Shown piece after piece: positions 46,601 through 58,132 of a DNA stretch of 64,000 bases (the first letter of the stretch is position 1; each line of letters begins with the position of its first letter). The translations under genes were made by a program, and so were the position numbers. Origin of the DNA: Vandiemenella viatica (Eukaryota; Arthropoda; Insecta; Orthoptera; Morabidae); the NCBI GenBank assembly GCA_031002005.1, contig JARYHS010008074.1, positions 345,550,932 through 345,614,931 on the forward strand. The letters are read 5' to 3'. Under the pieces are notes generated by a model that made no database searches, was not told the DNA's origin, and saw nothing but the letters and a program-made list of their open reading frames with translations.

Positions 46601-49436
46601 TTTTCTAACATAGACATAAAAATTTCTAGATGCATCAGTCAGTGGTCCCCTTGCACTGACAATACTGTTCATGGACCCATCTGTAGCCACCTTCTTAGCT
46701 ATTATTAATTCCTTGTTTAGTTGTTTAAAATATTCCCTACTACCCTCCTGGCTCTTAACTCTGTTATGTTCACTTCTTACCAATCACTATAACCTTATCA
46801 CCTCCCTATTATAGTACACAGATTCTCTGCTTTTCTCTATTTTCTATTTTGGAATAAATTTTTCTTCCACATTTCTTACTGTATCCTTGAACTCTTTCCA
46901 CCTTGACTCTACAGTACTTGTCTTCCTTCCGTTTGCTGAAACATTCTCTGAAATATCTCTTCTAGTTCAATCTGTGCCTTTTTATAATTGTACCTATTTC
47001 TTGCTTCAATTTTGGCTGCTGATTCACTGAAGCCTCTAATATCCATCAGAACTGCTTCATGATCACTTATTCCTTCGGTTACTTGACATCCCACAAGGTT
47101 ATCATCGGGCTTTATTAGGCACTAGCTCGTACCCACGACTTTGTACACATGGATTAAGAATTTTTTTGCCAGAATTGAATATAGAAAGTTGTTGGTAACA
47201 AAGGATTGGTCCCAAACATCACCGAGTCGGCATAATATGACAGGAAATCTATCACTATATCATTCTACTGTCGAACCTGTGTCTTGAAGAGAATCAATTT
47301 CCAACACATTTGTCACCATTCGAAAAGATCTCAAAATTTCATGATTACAACTGTTCATCATACTGGAAAAAAACGTCCTGTCCTTCATACAGATTTTCTT
47401 GTCAATCCATCAATATCGATATAGCCATTTAGTTGTCAAAACGTAACCAAAAGACAGAGACTTACTTCCATATTTATAGTATCATTACTGCGGTTCACAC
47501 ACACACACACACACTGACTGCTAACAACCCCTGAGGGATCATTATAACGTAAAAAAGTTTACACCCACAGCATTGCAAGACTACCTACGATTTGCCTCGC
47601 ATTGCACCCCTAACTTTGTAATATCTACAGTTAAACATTCAATCCGAATAACCGACGGCCCAGGCGTGACTCTTATGTTCAAAAACAATTTTTAAAAATC
47701 TTAGCCTACACGGAGATCTGAACCGGAGACCATGACCCAAACATTAGTAAGCAAGCGCTTTAGTCACTGAGCTACATGCCCCCTACACGGAAAAACAGCA
47801 GACACACCTGCGTACCCAACGCGTCTGTCTATCGCTGTTCAGTAATATTTCGAAATTAGAAGACAATATAAATTATTTATACAGATAATTTTTCAACCAA
47901 ATTTAAACAGTATTTTTCTCCTTGTTTCAAAAGATAAGTGTGCAACATTTCATCGAGATCAGATGAAAACTGTGGAGTTGTATGAAGAACAAACAAACCA
48001 ACAAGCAAGCAAACATACATACATACATACATCTTTATATATATAGATTACTGCATGTCACAAACACAATGACAGCGAATCACTCCTGAGGGATCAATAT
48101 AACGTAAAAAAGTATACACCTACAGCATTGAAAGACTACCTACGATTTGCCTCGCATTGCACCCTAACTTTGTGATATTTACAGTTTAATATTCAGTCCG
48201 AATAACCGACGGCCCAGGCGTGACTCTTACGATCAAAAACAATTTTTTTTAAATCTTAGCCTCCACGGAGATTTGAACCGGAGACCACGACCCAAACATT
48301 TGTAAACAAGCACTTTAACCACTGATCTGCCTGACCACTACATGGAAAAACAGTACAGAGATGTCCATACCCAACGCGTCTATCGCCGTTCAGTAGTATT
48401 TCGAAATTATGAGACAACATGTATTATTTATACAGATAATTTTTCAACCAAATGTAGACAGCATTTTTCTCCTCGTTTCATAGGATAAGTGTGCAAAGTT
48501 TCATCGAGATCGGATGAAAACTGTGGATTTGTATGAAAAACAAACATACATACATACATTCATCTTTATATAGATATATCCAAAATATTTTATCCCTTAG
48601 TGTTCTGCTCTACCACTTGTATAAATCCTCCTCCCCTTATTAAGGTGTTTGCAAATCTCTGTTCCCTTGTGTTATTAATCTTATTTCCTAACCAGTTTAA
48701 ACCTGGTAAATTTAAATCCCAACCAATAATGACCACCCAATTCTCACCTCTGAAAACTGTGTATGAATTTAATTTCTCCCCAAGAGCCTCATCTTTATCT
48801 GCCATTCTTCCATTTTTATTACTCGAGAAATCTGCACCAAGTAACTCATAGTCACGATCTATGAATACTAGTGAACTGTGGTAGTTTTTGTTAACTAGTA
48901 AGAAAACTCATTCACTAGTTGCTGCTCTACCTCTGTAGTACACTCTGTAACCACCGGGAATAACCTCACTGTCTAGTACTTATTCTTTTAGCTAACTCTC
49001 TACCCCCTATTATTACTTGTGGTTCGTATCTCTTTTAAGTTTGCAAATTTGATTATTTTGTTCGTTATACTTCTACAGTTCACCAGTAACACCTTTATTA
49101 CTGGCTTTATATTTTCAGCATTTACCTCCTCCCCAGTTCTAGTGAAACAATTGTGCTATAGTTAACATTGTTCATACAATTTCAAGTAATTATTATTAGT
49201 ACAAAATGTCAAATCCTGTTATGTGTACCCTGTTAAATTTCCTAAGACATAATTATGCCACCTCAGTAGATTGCTTGTAAAAAAAAAAAAAAAAAAGTGT
49301 ACGCCATGAAATTTGCTAATTTTTGTTTATTCATTATAGGATCGTTCGAGCATTTCTAATAGAGGAGCAGAAGATTGTGGTGAAAGTTTTGAAGGCCCAG
49401 CAAGCATCAGCAAAGGCAAAGAAGGCTGAGAAATAA
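37689..49436 (+). CDS. RpL34: 60S ribosomal protein L34 (eL34), two exons: 37689-37886 and 49340-49436; N-terminal exon missing
   Basis: eL34 is a structural protein of the large cytoplasmic ribosomal subunit. The first exon here (198 bp) follows ACTTTATAG and ends AAAGAAAG before GTGCGTATG. It encodes VRTPGGKLVYQYLKKPKKIP and continues with RCGQCKDKLRGIQPARPMER, SRMCRRKKTVKRAYGG and VLCHKCVKER. The CGQC and CHKC pairs are the zinc-binding cysteines. The 97-bp last exon completes the protein (IVRAFLIEEQKIVV to KKAEK, TAA), with AATAAA at 49452 and 49464. Phases match: T completes an Ile codon at the start and AG|G makes Arg at the junction. About 98 residues are encoded; the usual first ~20 residues (basic N-terminus) are not in view, perhaps in the gap or beyond. 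The 11.45-kb intron holds a SINE, LINE fragments, a Helitron and repeats. Confidence 0.93.
37887..38619. other. RpL34 intron, no other gene
   Basis: AT-rich intronic DNA with no transposon signature seen. Confidence 0.5.
38620..38850 (+). mobile_element. tRNA-derived SINE in the RpL34 intron
   Basis: GGCGTAGTGGGTGAGCG is an A-box-like head and GCTGGTTTGAATCACC a B box about 35 bases later. The body has GGTTTCCCCAGGTCAGTCC and ends near an A-rich tail (CTATAAAAAAAG). This is the layout of insect tRNA-type SINEs. Target duplications were not resolved. Confidence 0.65.
39310..39321. repeat. 5' target-site duplication of the I-clade LINE
   Basis: ATGTATGAATGT directly precedes the LINE 5' end. 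The matching 3' copy is at 5499-5510 in the other contig, not in this one, because this copy is truncated. Confidence 0.8.
39322..39923 (+). mobile_element. I-clade LINE, 5' end only, truncated at 3' by a deletion
   Basis: The first 602 bp of the LINE are present: the 5' UTR (CCCCGCAGGGGCCTGG) and the start of ORF1 (ATG at 39653, MVFIRGTKIRSSTKTKK, stop near 39817). From 39492 it matches the window's first 430 bases. The sequence then switches to the segment matching 15587 onward. LINEs normally lose 5' ends, so a missing 3' end points to later rearrangement. Confidence 0.85.
40748..40885. mobile_element. 138-bp element with 23-bp inverted repeat, only in version B
   Basis: It is bounded by 14-bp direct repeats ACAACTGTATGTTG (40734-40747 and 40886-40899). 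Version A has that sequence once (near 16402). A perfect 23-bp inverted repeat lies at 40778-40800 and 40863-40885 (core TTGGTTGTCCGGGTTGA). The middle contains TTTGTGGCCTTCTTCAG. The inverted repeat reaches the right end but begins 30 bp inside the left end, so it is not a standard MITE. Confidence 0.8.
45010..47121 (-). mobile_element. CR1-like LINE, 3' part, version B
   Basis: The same element as 23440-25227, with about 350 more bp near 45150-45520. Minus-strand blocks are GCQVTEGISDHEAVLMDIRG, ENYRPISLTSVAGKLMEILI, VVLDISKAFNRVNHIMIVNK and DPYFEYQIQELERV. It is broken by stops and frameshifts, and is interrupted upstream by the family 3 Helitron. Confidence 0.75.
47122..48574 (-). mobile_element. 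Non-autonomous Helitron, family 3, version B (uninterrupted)
   Basis: The 1453-bp copy has the same ends as in version A: TC on the minus strand at 48574 and CTAG at 47122. The flanks are A and T, and the LINE frame rejoins across it. Two tandem modules (about 47480-48050 and 48051-48574) each carry a CA/ACAT tract and a tRNA-like sequence (47702-47783, 48258-48338). The inner module boundary (CTTTATATATATAGA then TTACTGC) repeats the element's own 5' end. Confidence 0.8.
48575..49150 (-). mobile_element. CR1-like LINE, 5' part (endonuclease), version B
   Basis: The minus strand gives WVVIIGWDLNLPGLNWLGN and VVEQNTKG, matching version A. It lies between the Helitron and the RpL34 last exon, inside the RpL34 intron and opposite to the gene. 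Confidence 0.75.
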
Positions 49437-50088
49437 ACTACTTTATCTGGAAATAAACTGTTTAATAAAATGTAAAATTATTTTGATCATTGTGTTTTTG
49501 TTAGGTATCCATTTTATAATATTCTGAATAGGAATGGTATACTTTTTTTGTTTTCCTGAGTTTTTTATTTACTTTTTTTTACCAAATTTTTAACACAATT
49601 TCCCCTATACCTGCTGAGGCATGACATAAATTTTCACTTTAAATTCTTTCATTATTTGAGGTAATTTGTTTGTTGCATCCCATAATTTCACAAATGAAAA
49701 CTTTACCACTCCTTTGTACTTTTTTATTTATTTATTCTTGGATTACAATATAATTTTAAATCATTACAGAAACAAATTATCCTCAATTCTTAGCTTGCTA
49801 CAATATCGACTTCTATAGCCACTCATTGAAAACATGTGACCCGTTGACGAAGGCAGGAGGCATGACATTGTGGCCGGAGCCGATGTCGCGATGACCCAGT
49901 AGTCGTTAATTATTCTTAACAGACGAAGCCAGTCTAGTTTTACATCCTCCTGTGATGAATTACAGCAAATTATAAAGTTTTTCCCGTCCCGGAATTGTAG
50001 TGACATTACTGTATCTTTTCTCTCAAAATTCTTGACTTTCCTTTTTTTTTTTTTTTTTTTTAATTCGACTCAAATCTATGCAGCCATT

Positions 50089-50890
50089 TGTGGTGATTTA
50101 TTCTTGGTTACTTATGTATGTAGTTACCACTTTTCACCTTTATCTTATATTTTCATATAGCTAGCATCTACATATGAACCGATGCATAAGTCATTTATTG
50201 TTCTGGTAAAACTCTTTTATTTATTCAGTTAATGGTTTAACAGCTTCCACCAACACCAGTTGTAAATACGACCGTTAATCTTTAAATCGGACTTCTCATA
50301 TTAATACTGTTTCTCAATCAACATATCCAACTTGCGAACTTAATATAATGCCTCTACCATATAGGCTTTTAAACATGTTACTCCTGGCAACCAACATCAT
50401 CAAAACAAAAGGAACATGAATGTAACCCAATCTCAAGGAGTATGCATGTTAATATACTTGCATACTACATAATAGTCCATAATATAACCATATGATCCTC
50501 ACAACCCCCTCCAGTTTACCGCTAATTTTTTGGAAGTTGTACGACTTCAACAATGTAGCCTTGAACTCTAACAATATGTTTGATCATATTATAAACTCAT
50601 GCATACTGACTTACATCAAATAAGTATGTTTCATACTACATCACTGTCTTACATCAAAAAAATATGATTCTCATACATCATGACTGACTTACATAATAAA
50701 ATATATGATTTTCATACATCATGACTGGTGTTGGGGTACATTATTATATCATTTTTCTTTTAAATACATATAACATGTACACTTAATTATTATTATAAAA
50801 AAAAACACGCGAAAAATGTCAATCTTTTGGAGACGTGTTTGATGCCTCTCATAAAAGACTGTTCTTTTCTGATGAACCAAAGTATAGATT
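50089..50890 (-). mobile_element. Possible LTR retrotransposon remnant, only in version B
   Basis: On the minus strand a purine tract (CTGGAGGGGG) is followed by TGTGAGGATCATATGG at 50503. A 415-bp segment then ends AATAAATCACCACA at 50089. TG...CA limits, a nearby AATAAA and a preceding polypurine tract suggest a 3' LTR. The ~390 bp before it has ~45-bp tandem units (CATACATCATGACTG) and no clear protein. Version A lacks the whole block, but the junction is not a clean insertion. Confidence 0.4.
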
Positions 50891-53300
50891 TAAACTGTAT
50901 AATTTAATCCAAGTAGTTTGCGAAGGGAATTCTCATTTTTCCCCCCCTCCTTGAATCTGAGGTAGTCCACCACAAATTGGACCCAATAGTCATATATTTT
51001 CATTCTTTTGAGAAAAAATATAGTATATAGTGTTTCCCTTTAGCCATATTAAGGCGTCTATTATATGTTTCGAGCCAGATGTCGTGTCCGGTTTATAGTA
51101 GAAGTTCAGGAGTTATTCTTGTTGTGGTATTATCTAATATATGTGCTGTAGTACGCCTTACCCAGCTCCAAATGTCTTTGACATGGTGGCAGGTAATCCT
51201 GTGGGGTAGAGTGTCTGCCATTTGACAGTGGTTACATCTATCCGTTTCTAAGAGATGGATTCTATTTAGTTTGGTGTTAGTGGCTATTGTCTCATTGACT
51301 ACCTTGTACCAGATTGAATATACGGATGTCTGTAACACTTTGTTGTGGATATTTGACCAAAGATTTTCCATATAATATTTGGATACTTCGTTTCCTGTCT
51401 GTTCCTTCATAATATTGTATATTATTTTGGTTGTTAAAGGCCGGTTATTTTTGTGATGGAGCCTCAGGTAGCTGAATTTCAGGTAGAAAAGTTGTAAGTA
51501 TTTCAGCTGGTTTGGTATTCCGACGATGCTGATGGGTGGTGTCATGCTATGCGGCTTGTATACGTCGATCACATACACTGTAATACCTTGCACATTCCTG
51601 CTTTTTACCTGCAGCATATTTTTAACGAAAAGAGCTTTACTCTTCTTACATACATTAACAAGGCTAATTCCCCCTCTTTTTGTTTAGCTAGAGTCATTGT
51701 TTCTACTTTAATTTATTTTAAAGATTTCTCCTCTGTGTATAAAATATCCGACCGCAGACATAATGCTGCTTGCTAAGAAACTGGAAATACTTGCGAAGTG
51801 TACCATAACTTCCCAAGGACAATTAGTTGCACTCTCTATATCATATTAAGATTCCTCACTGATTGTTGTTGAAGGCAAGCTCTAATTTTGGCTAATAGAT
51901 TCCTCCAATTTGCTGTCGCACTTTTTTGCAAGCATTTTTTTAAATTTAATTTGCTGGAGGTTGATTTCAGAGTTTTCTTCCGGCCAGGAGGGTTTATTAT
52001 AACTCAAACCGACTCCAATATCCATGATTTTTTTTATTTTTTTCGTATTTAATACTGTAACTATTGATGGTTTGTTTTGCGAATTAAATATCTCTTGTAT
52101 CTTTTGCAAAGACTTCGACATCATCAGCATAGGCCCGACATATCACTTTCCCAATTCCTGTGTCAAGCCCTGTTAATGTTTTTGTTAATTTTATTAATAG
52201 TGGCTCAAGGTAATTGCAAATAAGATATCTCTTCCCCAAATCCCATCTTTATCATCGTTTGTTTCAGAAAGTTACGGTTAACTCTATCAAAGGCTCGATC
52301 GAGATCAAGTGAGAGGAATGCAACCTCTGAGTTACTTTTGTTCATATAGCCTATGACGTCACGAGATTCTGATAATAGTTGGACAATTGATCTGTTATAT
52401 CCAACAGCAGCCTGGTGGGTTTTTATCACCTTATGTATTTTATCTTTTATTCTGTTTGCTAACACCCTAGCAAATATTTTATAATCACTGTTCAGTAAAG
52501 TTATAGATCTAAAGCTCTTCATATTATTAGCAGTCACATTTTTGGGGACTAATACTGTTAGGCTGGCTACAAATTCCTCAGAAAAAGTTTTTTGTTCCAT
52601 AATTTCATTGTAAATTTGTATGAGTTTGTCTTTCAACTGTCTCCAGAAGGTTGCATAGAATTCAATTCCTATGCCATCTGGTCCCCGAGATTTGTTTTTG
52701 GGGCTTCTTTGGATTGCTGCACAAGCTTCTTCCTCATCAATTAACCTGTTAAGGTCTATTCGGTCTTCATCGTACAATTGCTGTTTTATAGAAGCTAATA
52801 TTCTGTCTGGGTCTATGGTACTATCTACTTATTCAAACAGGTGCTTATAATACTTGTAAACTTGTTGTTTTATCGCGTCTTGGGTTTTGTGGACTACTTC
52901 TTCTGTCCTCAGTTCTGTAATTAAATGTCTCCTCAGTCTGCACTTTTCTTGCACTAGATGATAAATTGAAGCATCTTCAGAGGATAAAGTGTCATGTACT
53001 CTGCTTCTGACTTTAATTCCTTCGAGTTGTCTCCTCTTTATTTCTATTATTTGTGCCTTGATTTTCTTGATCTCGAGGAGAGATTTTATTTCTGTTTCTA
53101 CCTTTTTATATAAATGCCGTAAACAAATATAGTAAAATTCTTCTTTTTGCTATTGCCACTTTTTTTAATTCGGTGCTATAGGTCTTCAACATCCGTTGGA
53201 TCTTGGGTTTCGCCAATTTTATCCACCACTCTTTGAAATGTAATTTATGGTTGTAGTTGTTTCTTCCTTTCCAGAGACAATTTAATTCTTCTCCCAATGT
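50891..53300 (-). mobile_element. L1/Tx1-like LINE fragment downstream of RpL34 (version B and beyond)
   Basis: The minus strand encodes a linker (about 53297-53106) and the reverse transcriptase: SRGPDGIGIEFYATFW, LTVLVPKN, SITLLNSDYKIFARVLANRI and FLSLDLDRAFDRVN (52777-52205). The catalytic YADD follows in another frame (CRAYADDVEVFAKD, about 52120). The C-terminal part (51617-51093) has a zinc motif CNHCQMADTLPHRITC after SVYSIWYKVVNE. The L1/Tx1 group is inferred from these blocks. Stops and frameshifts make it inactive, and no endonuclease domain is visible. Confidence 0.75.
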
Positions 53301-53349
53301 CTGTACAGACCTAACACCAGTGTTTGCCTTTTAATCTGTTTCCTTTTAT

Positions 53350-53760
53350 CCAAGATTCCAAACCCATATTGTTAATTGAGTTCTATGGCAATTTCTGCAG
53401 GTAAATAAATCCAGCTGCCCTCTTTTGCACCCTATCCAACTCCTGTATTCGGTAGCCATATGTGGACTCATATTAACTTCACCAAACTGAACAAAGGGTT
53501 TTGTACCCCAGTTTTCCCACTTCCCTGGTACGTCACATCCAATAGATCCAAGACTTTTAAACATTTCTGTATCTCTTGCCCATCTGGTTTCAATAAGTAA
53601 TTCCTCATCCACCTTATCACAAAAAATCTTTTTTTCTGTGTACTCAGTTTACCGGCACCTGCATTTTGAAAGTCTGTGCAGCATCTGTTCACAATGATGG
53701 TCTGGTTTGACAAACAATGTGGGCAATTTTCAATTTCAACACTATCGGGTATAAAACTGA
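53350..53760 (-). mobile_element. LINE C-terminal fragment (CR1-like)
   Basis: Minus-strand pieces PHMATEYR and, in a shifted frame, a version of QKRAAGFIYL match the end of CR1/Jockey-type reverse transcriptases and resemble the 45400 region. No ends are seen. Confidence 0.5.
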
Positions 53761-56700
53761 AGTATTCTGGAGGCCATTAGTAATTGGTTTCAATACTTAT
53801 TTACTAAATAAAACGAAGCTACCTTTTGCTTAAATCGTTCATTTGATCTGGAAATAAAAATAATAAAAAAACTGCTTAATTGCAGTATATATTTCATTAT
53901 AAGTACTTTATCATTGTCCCAGTATACATGTTAAGAAATAAAGCATCCTACTATACCAGAACTAAGCAAGTATCAGTAAGTTTTGATTAGTGCATTAAAT
54001 TATTGTAATGTAATTTGATCAGCATTATTATATATCCTAATGTGCCCGACTCAAGTTTATAGAGAACAGTGCAGGCTTGTTTATGTTTAGTAGTAAGTAT
54101 CATGAATGTTGAACAAAACTGGAGGTCTTGGTTCACTGTTGAATAGTGGTTACTTAATCAAACTAACCAAATTGTGTACACAAGAATTGCTGGTTATACC
54201 ATTTGGCCAAAAAAAAAATACTCTGTGCAGCTTATAATTGTTAATGAGGAATGAAACTGACCATTTAAATCTTTAAAAAGCATGATGTGGATTTAGACTG
54301 TCAGAACATGTGTTTAAAGTATAAAATAAATTTGTATTTTAGTTGAACAGATTTACTGCGGGTGCTCACAAGCCTATGATTTGAGTGGTACCTATGATGA
54401 GGTCTGTAAGGAAAAGTACTATGTACGCAAATTTTGCCAAGAGTTGTAGTAGCAATACTTCAGACTGAATCAGATTTGTTCTTGTGTCCATGTGAACGGG
54501 AATTTCATGGTTTGTACTTGAGAACATCATTCATAATTTCTTCAGGTGAAGCACCTAAACATAACGTATATGATTCTGAATAGATATAAACATTTCACAG
54601 TACAAATTTAATTTCTTCATCTACAGTCAAATTGGCCATACTAAATTCGCTGGGAAGGTGTGACGAGTGTATTCAGCTATTTTTATATACTAATGCTCTG
54701 CAGGTTGTAGTATGTACTTTAGGCTTGTTGGAATTTCATCTGCTGTTTCTTGCCAATGGAAGTTGTGTACGTTTTCTAACATAAGTTGATTTACAGCCTG
54801 CAAGAAGTTGTTCTTGTAAAAATCTCGCCAAAGTATTGATTCTAACTTTTCTCCCTATTTAAAATTCTTGTTGTGGCTGTGTAAGACGTATTCAGATTCA
54901 TTATCTCAGCCCCTCTTGTGGCAGAATAGGCTTGGTTGGACACTTGAGTGAAAAGTCATCACTGTTTTAATGGATTACCTCACCTGTTCTGCCAGCTAAG
55001 AGTGCATTGGATTTACTTGTTAACGTCTTCTCTGTATCTCCTGATTCCGGCCTGTCACCCAGGGACTTACACCCTGAGAATGTTTTATAGACGAGTGAAT
55101 AATAAAGTAAACACCGCTGTTTAATGAAATGTACCTCTTTAATATCGTCTCAAATCTTTGCCAATGCTGCCTAAAATGTCACTCCAGACTTTGTTTCTCC
55201 CTAAGATTACAGGTCCTAGTTGGAAACATTGGTTTCGTTCACACTCTTTAATAACAACTCGCGTACATAGTCTATCTAGGTGTACTCCACATGACAATTA
55301 TTGACTCATACTCATAAGTTGTCTATAATACACTGTCCACCAGTCGTAAACTTATGGTACTGTAAGCATTCACAATACATATACTTAGAAGCTGCTTTAC
55401 ACTTTTACCGACTTCATATTCCAAGTAGACTTGCCTGAGTCCGTTCACTGTCGTAACAATGGAACTGTTTAGTTTGTATTAGCCAAGTATTTAATCAACT
55501 GGTCCTTGACATTCTTGAAGCCACGTACAGTCATTTTATTTGCTAACTTCTATTTAACACGTCTCCTTACGTAAATCATATTTACATTTATGTCAGCGGT
55601 TTGTGGACAGTATGATAATTCTACTTGACACGTCAAATACTAGCACCAGACTCTGTAGCCATACTGAGACAGCCTATCCACTCTCTCCTAAATCACCTGA
55701 CCTAGCTACACCAATCACTGGCTTTCTCTTCTACTTTTGAACCGTTCATCCAACACATTTTCCAACTTTTCCAGTATACTTCAATTTTGTTAGGGCCATC
55801 CTTGGCCCGCTACACCCACTTAAACAATATTCCATTTTGTGTATTGTCGAGTTCTTGGGCAAACATAGTCATACTGCTTCTTAGATGTAGAGAGTGTACA
55901 TTACGATTTCTCATTAGCATTAGATCTTTTTACGTGTGAAATAAATTTTTTCCTATGTCAAATTACTCATCGTTGGACAGTATGTAAATATATGTGTGAT
56001 ACCATCGAGTAGGCTTTCTTGCTTCACTCACAGTTTTATGTGTGTCACTAGATTGCTGAAGTGACTCCTTTTCTAACCATATACTATTTCTGCATTTTGG
56101 TAAGTTCACAACAGTGTTGTTTCCTTATATTTTTAAACTTTAGTCCCCCTGCACATTACTATAAACACTTCACTGTTTTATATATAAAACCTTCACGAGT
56201 GCTATCAATTGATAACACGAGTGGTTCACAAGCTGTGCAGAAGTTTGGGTGCAGCAGAATAGGTACCTCCCTCTTTTCCTCTACCACATGCAAAATGTCT
56301 AACAAGTTCTTTGATGCTTTGACTGTTGTATTGTATAACTGGATGTGAATGATGTGAAGCTCCACTACTAAACAGCATCCTTCAATTTTGTGATTTCTGG
56401 ATTGCCAACCAGTATGGAAGAAATAAAGATTGTTACCTGTATGGCACTAGTTATTGGGACAACTTGTCTAAATGTGCTGCTTCCCCTTCTTACTGAGCAC
56501 TAATGATAGGAATATTTTGCTTCACTCAAACTTCAATCAGGAGTTGATTGTTCTTTTGCAAGGCAACTTGGTAAAGTAGTTTTGCAGTGCCAGCATGAAG
56601 GCTGCTGAGGGGTTTACCTGCTTCTCCCTCAAATTTATGGCCTGTGCTAATGATATCAGGTATAGACACCTGTCATGGCTTTTGAGTGCGGTATTCATAG

Positions 56701-57225
56701 GTAGTGATTGGTTTTTGCAGATTGTATGAGCTGATAAACGTGTGAAATTTAGGGTGGAAATTCACATTGAGAATGGATAGTTCAGGAAAAGGTTTGTTAC
56801 TTACAGGAGTTCAGGTAAAAAAGATATGTTATCAAATATATATATAGTTCTTAATATTTTTTGCGAATGTTGGCTGCTGCTATCCCCCACTGAATAAGGA
56901 ACTCCAACTTTACATGGACATAATATCACAGCCATATTGATGGTATTTTCTCACATAATGGGGTCTGATATACCTTCACTTTAACAATTGCCATCCCTTC
57001 CACACCAAACATTACCTTCCATACAGTCCGGCTATCCGTGGCAGGTGCATCTGTTCCGACAAAGAATCTCTCTCCAGATACACACAAAATCTGTCCTAAG
57101 CTCTCATCTCGTGCTGCAACCAACCCAGTGTACAACTGCTCCAATGCTATACCTCTTGAAACTAGCCACAGCCCCACTTTCGTCACCTAGTTCTTTCCTG
57201 GTCTTGAGTTCATTAACCTAATCTT
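53761..57225. other. No gene recognised
   Basis: No convincing gene. The part at about 55020-55815 is less AT-rich and has boundaries that hint at an old LTR (CCCGCTACA at 55804-55812), but no matching target duplication was found. Confidence 0.4.
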
Positions 57226-57740
57226 TTGTCGATGGCACGACTTCCAACGTTCCTTCCACAAAATCACACCCTGCCCCACGCATGTCTCAGCAGACCACTC
57301 AATATCAAGAATATCTTGGTTTGTAAATATTCACCCTGTAATTCCCTGAAACCATCACAAGGATCATTCCCATGTAAAAGTCCACACTGCAAAACACGCA
57401 GTATGCACACTGCTGCCACTACCTACTCCAGTCCGACCACAGGGGAAATCTTCCCCGTTATTGGAAGTGCCACTTCTACCACAACACACCCCACATATCA
57501 ACTCACTTCCATTGTACAAGCTCATATATAGGCCTCACCATCAACCCAATAACCATCAGAATGAATGGCCATAGGCAAACAGCAATATAGCCCATCCAGT
57601 GGCAAAACATGCTAGTTCCCATAGATTAAACAGTTAGAGCCATTAGAGATATTCCTGGTGCTCTGCAGATGGGAACTAGCCTACCAAAATATGTTTGATA
57701 CCAGACATCCTCCAGGCCTCAATCTCCACCAAGTCCCTTC
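57226..57740 (+). pseudogene. Penelope-like element fragment (end of RT, GIY-YIG endonuclease)
   Basis: The frame contains RPLNIKNILVCKYSPC, then GSFPCKSPHCKTRSMHTAA and SPTTGEIFPVIG. This is the linker of Penelope-like elements with its Cys-rich signature. In another frame, SSYIGLTINPITIRMNGHRQ resembles the GIY-YIG block, followed by an RWELAYQNMF-like end. At least two frameshifts are needed to join the parts. Penelope-like elements use a GIY-YIG nuclease for insertion. The RT core is not recognised upstream. Confidence 0.55.
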
Positions 57741-58132
57741 TGATAGACACAATACACTGGTTGACAAGGTTTTATTCACAAGAAATCTTATTAGTGAATG
57801 TAGTGCATTTTATCATACTGAATTCAGATATGTGATCAGAATTTTTCCATCAGCCACAATTTTTTTTTTAATGGCTATTTTTAAAAATTTGATTTTAGCG
57901 TTCTCTTTGACCTGTCATGGGAACCTTTACCTTAGCGATTACATTCAAGCTGTATTTAAGAAAATTATATGTAATATCATGCAGAAGACACGATTGTGCA
58001 GGTTTATTCATGTTTTAACATGTGCATTGTGACTTGTCATTGTTGAGTTGACTGTGGGCTTGTTAGCATGGATATCACTTACTTCCTTTCTGTTTAGAAA
58101 TGTATTGTGCTGTAGAGTTTTCTTTTTTCATC
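57741..58132. other. No gene recognised
   Basis: AT-rich spacer with no motifs seen. Confidence 0.5.

Larger units (their letters stand above)
39924..51899. repeat. Large duplicated segment, version B (partner 15587-31654)
   Basis: Same order and orientation as version A. It lacks the Tc1, hAT and family 1 Helitron insertions and contains the RpL34 last exon in its functional context. It has tRNA-like heads near 40365-40435 (+) and 41205-41290 (-). The sequence continues past 51899 into the rest of the L1/Tx1-like LINE, whereas version A stops at the gap. Confidence 0.9.

Noticed and set aside
55070..55812. Possible solo LTR (CCCGCTACA at the right, CCCTGAGAATG at the left)
   Set aside because: The flanking target sequences do not match in length or register, and no paired copy or primer-binding site was seen.
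56926..57186. 86-codon minus-strand frame
   Set aside because: It lies opposite the Penelope-like region, has no recognised motifs and is probably a chance frame.
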